Source: Bacillus pseudomycoides
Lineage (GTDB): Bacteria > Bacillota > Bacilli > Bacillales > Bacillaceae_G
DNA: 64,000 nucleotides
NCBI RefSeq assembly: GCF_022811845.1
Contig: NZ_CP064266.1
Span: forward strand, 806,001 to 870,000
Direction of reading: 5' to 3'
Shown: positions 63,971 through 64,000 of the stretch, piece by piece
Layout: every line of letters starts with the position of its first letter
Numbering within the stretch: the stretch's first letter is position 1
The notes under the pieces: generated by a model
What the model was told of the DNA's origin: nothing
Database searches by the model: none
Seen by the model: only the letters and a program-made list of their open reading frames with translations
Made by a program: the position numbers and the translations under genes

Positions 63971-64000
63971 AGAGTAGTGAAATAGGCGAGACTCTATTAT

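Overview
The window comes from a low-GC Firmicute and almost certainly from the Bacillus cereus group. It carries six intact or decayed copies of the ~150-bp bcr1 element, which is known from that group, and an AlkD that closely matches the B. cereus enzyme. From yugO to kapD the gene order follows the B. subtilis yugO-yugN-pgi-yuzA-yugI-alaTR-yugF-yugE-patB-kapB-kapD block. I cannot name the species.

Positions 1-13.2 kb form a peptide-stress island. It holds a BceAB-like ATPase/permease pair (the permease runs off the left edge), an AraC/GyrI-type regulator, an ABC-2 exporter, an sdpR-sdpI immunity pair without any toxin genes, and a BceRS-like two-component system. That system is followed by a permease-ATPase-permease module in which two homologous BceB-like permeases flank one ATPase. 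Two nearly identical 29-bp operators precede the first pair.

Positions 13.2-23 kb hold a small YjcZ-like protein, a bcr1 copy, a degenerate nucleotidyltransferase-like protein and the menaquinone genes. menF-D-H-B and menE-C lie on the minus strand, interrupted by a 122-bp tandem repeat. menA is divergent and shares a dyad-symmetric promoter region with menF. Positions 23-28 kb hold yteA, a cold-shock gene, an AIM24-like protein, a TipAS-type MerR regulator, a lipase-like hydrolase, a 37-residue membrane peptide and a GNAT acetyltransferase.

Positions 28-36.2 kb are the glycogen operon glgB-C-D-A-P (minus). L-lactate dehydrogenase follows under two Rex-type boxes. Next comes an ECF41-type sigma factor with its usual AhpD/carboxymuconolactone decarboxylase-like partner.

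Positions 40.4-47.5 kb are a complete rRNA operon on the minus strand: two tandem promoters, 16S, 23S and 5S rRNA, 22 tRNA genes and a terminator.

Positions 47.7-64 kb hold an MgtC-like protein, a YugO-like potassium channel, yugN, pgi, yuzA, yugI and alaR-alaT. A 2-hydroxyacid dehydrogenase bracketed by two bcr1 copies comes next, then yugF, yugE, patB, a Cu/Zn-SOD-like lipoprotein with lost metal ligands, kapB, kapD, an ArsB/NhaD-type transporter, an unknown membrane protein and alkD. kinB, expected next to kapB from B. subtilis, is absent.

No CRISPR array, prophage or autonomous insertion sequence is visible. The signals beyond the genes are mainly small repeats, paired operators and module architecture. 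I found no convincing wholly new multi-gene system.
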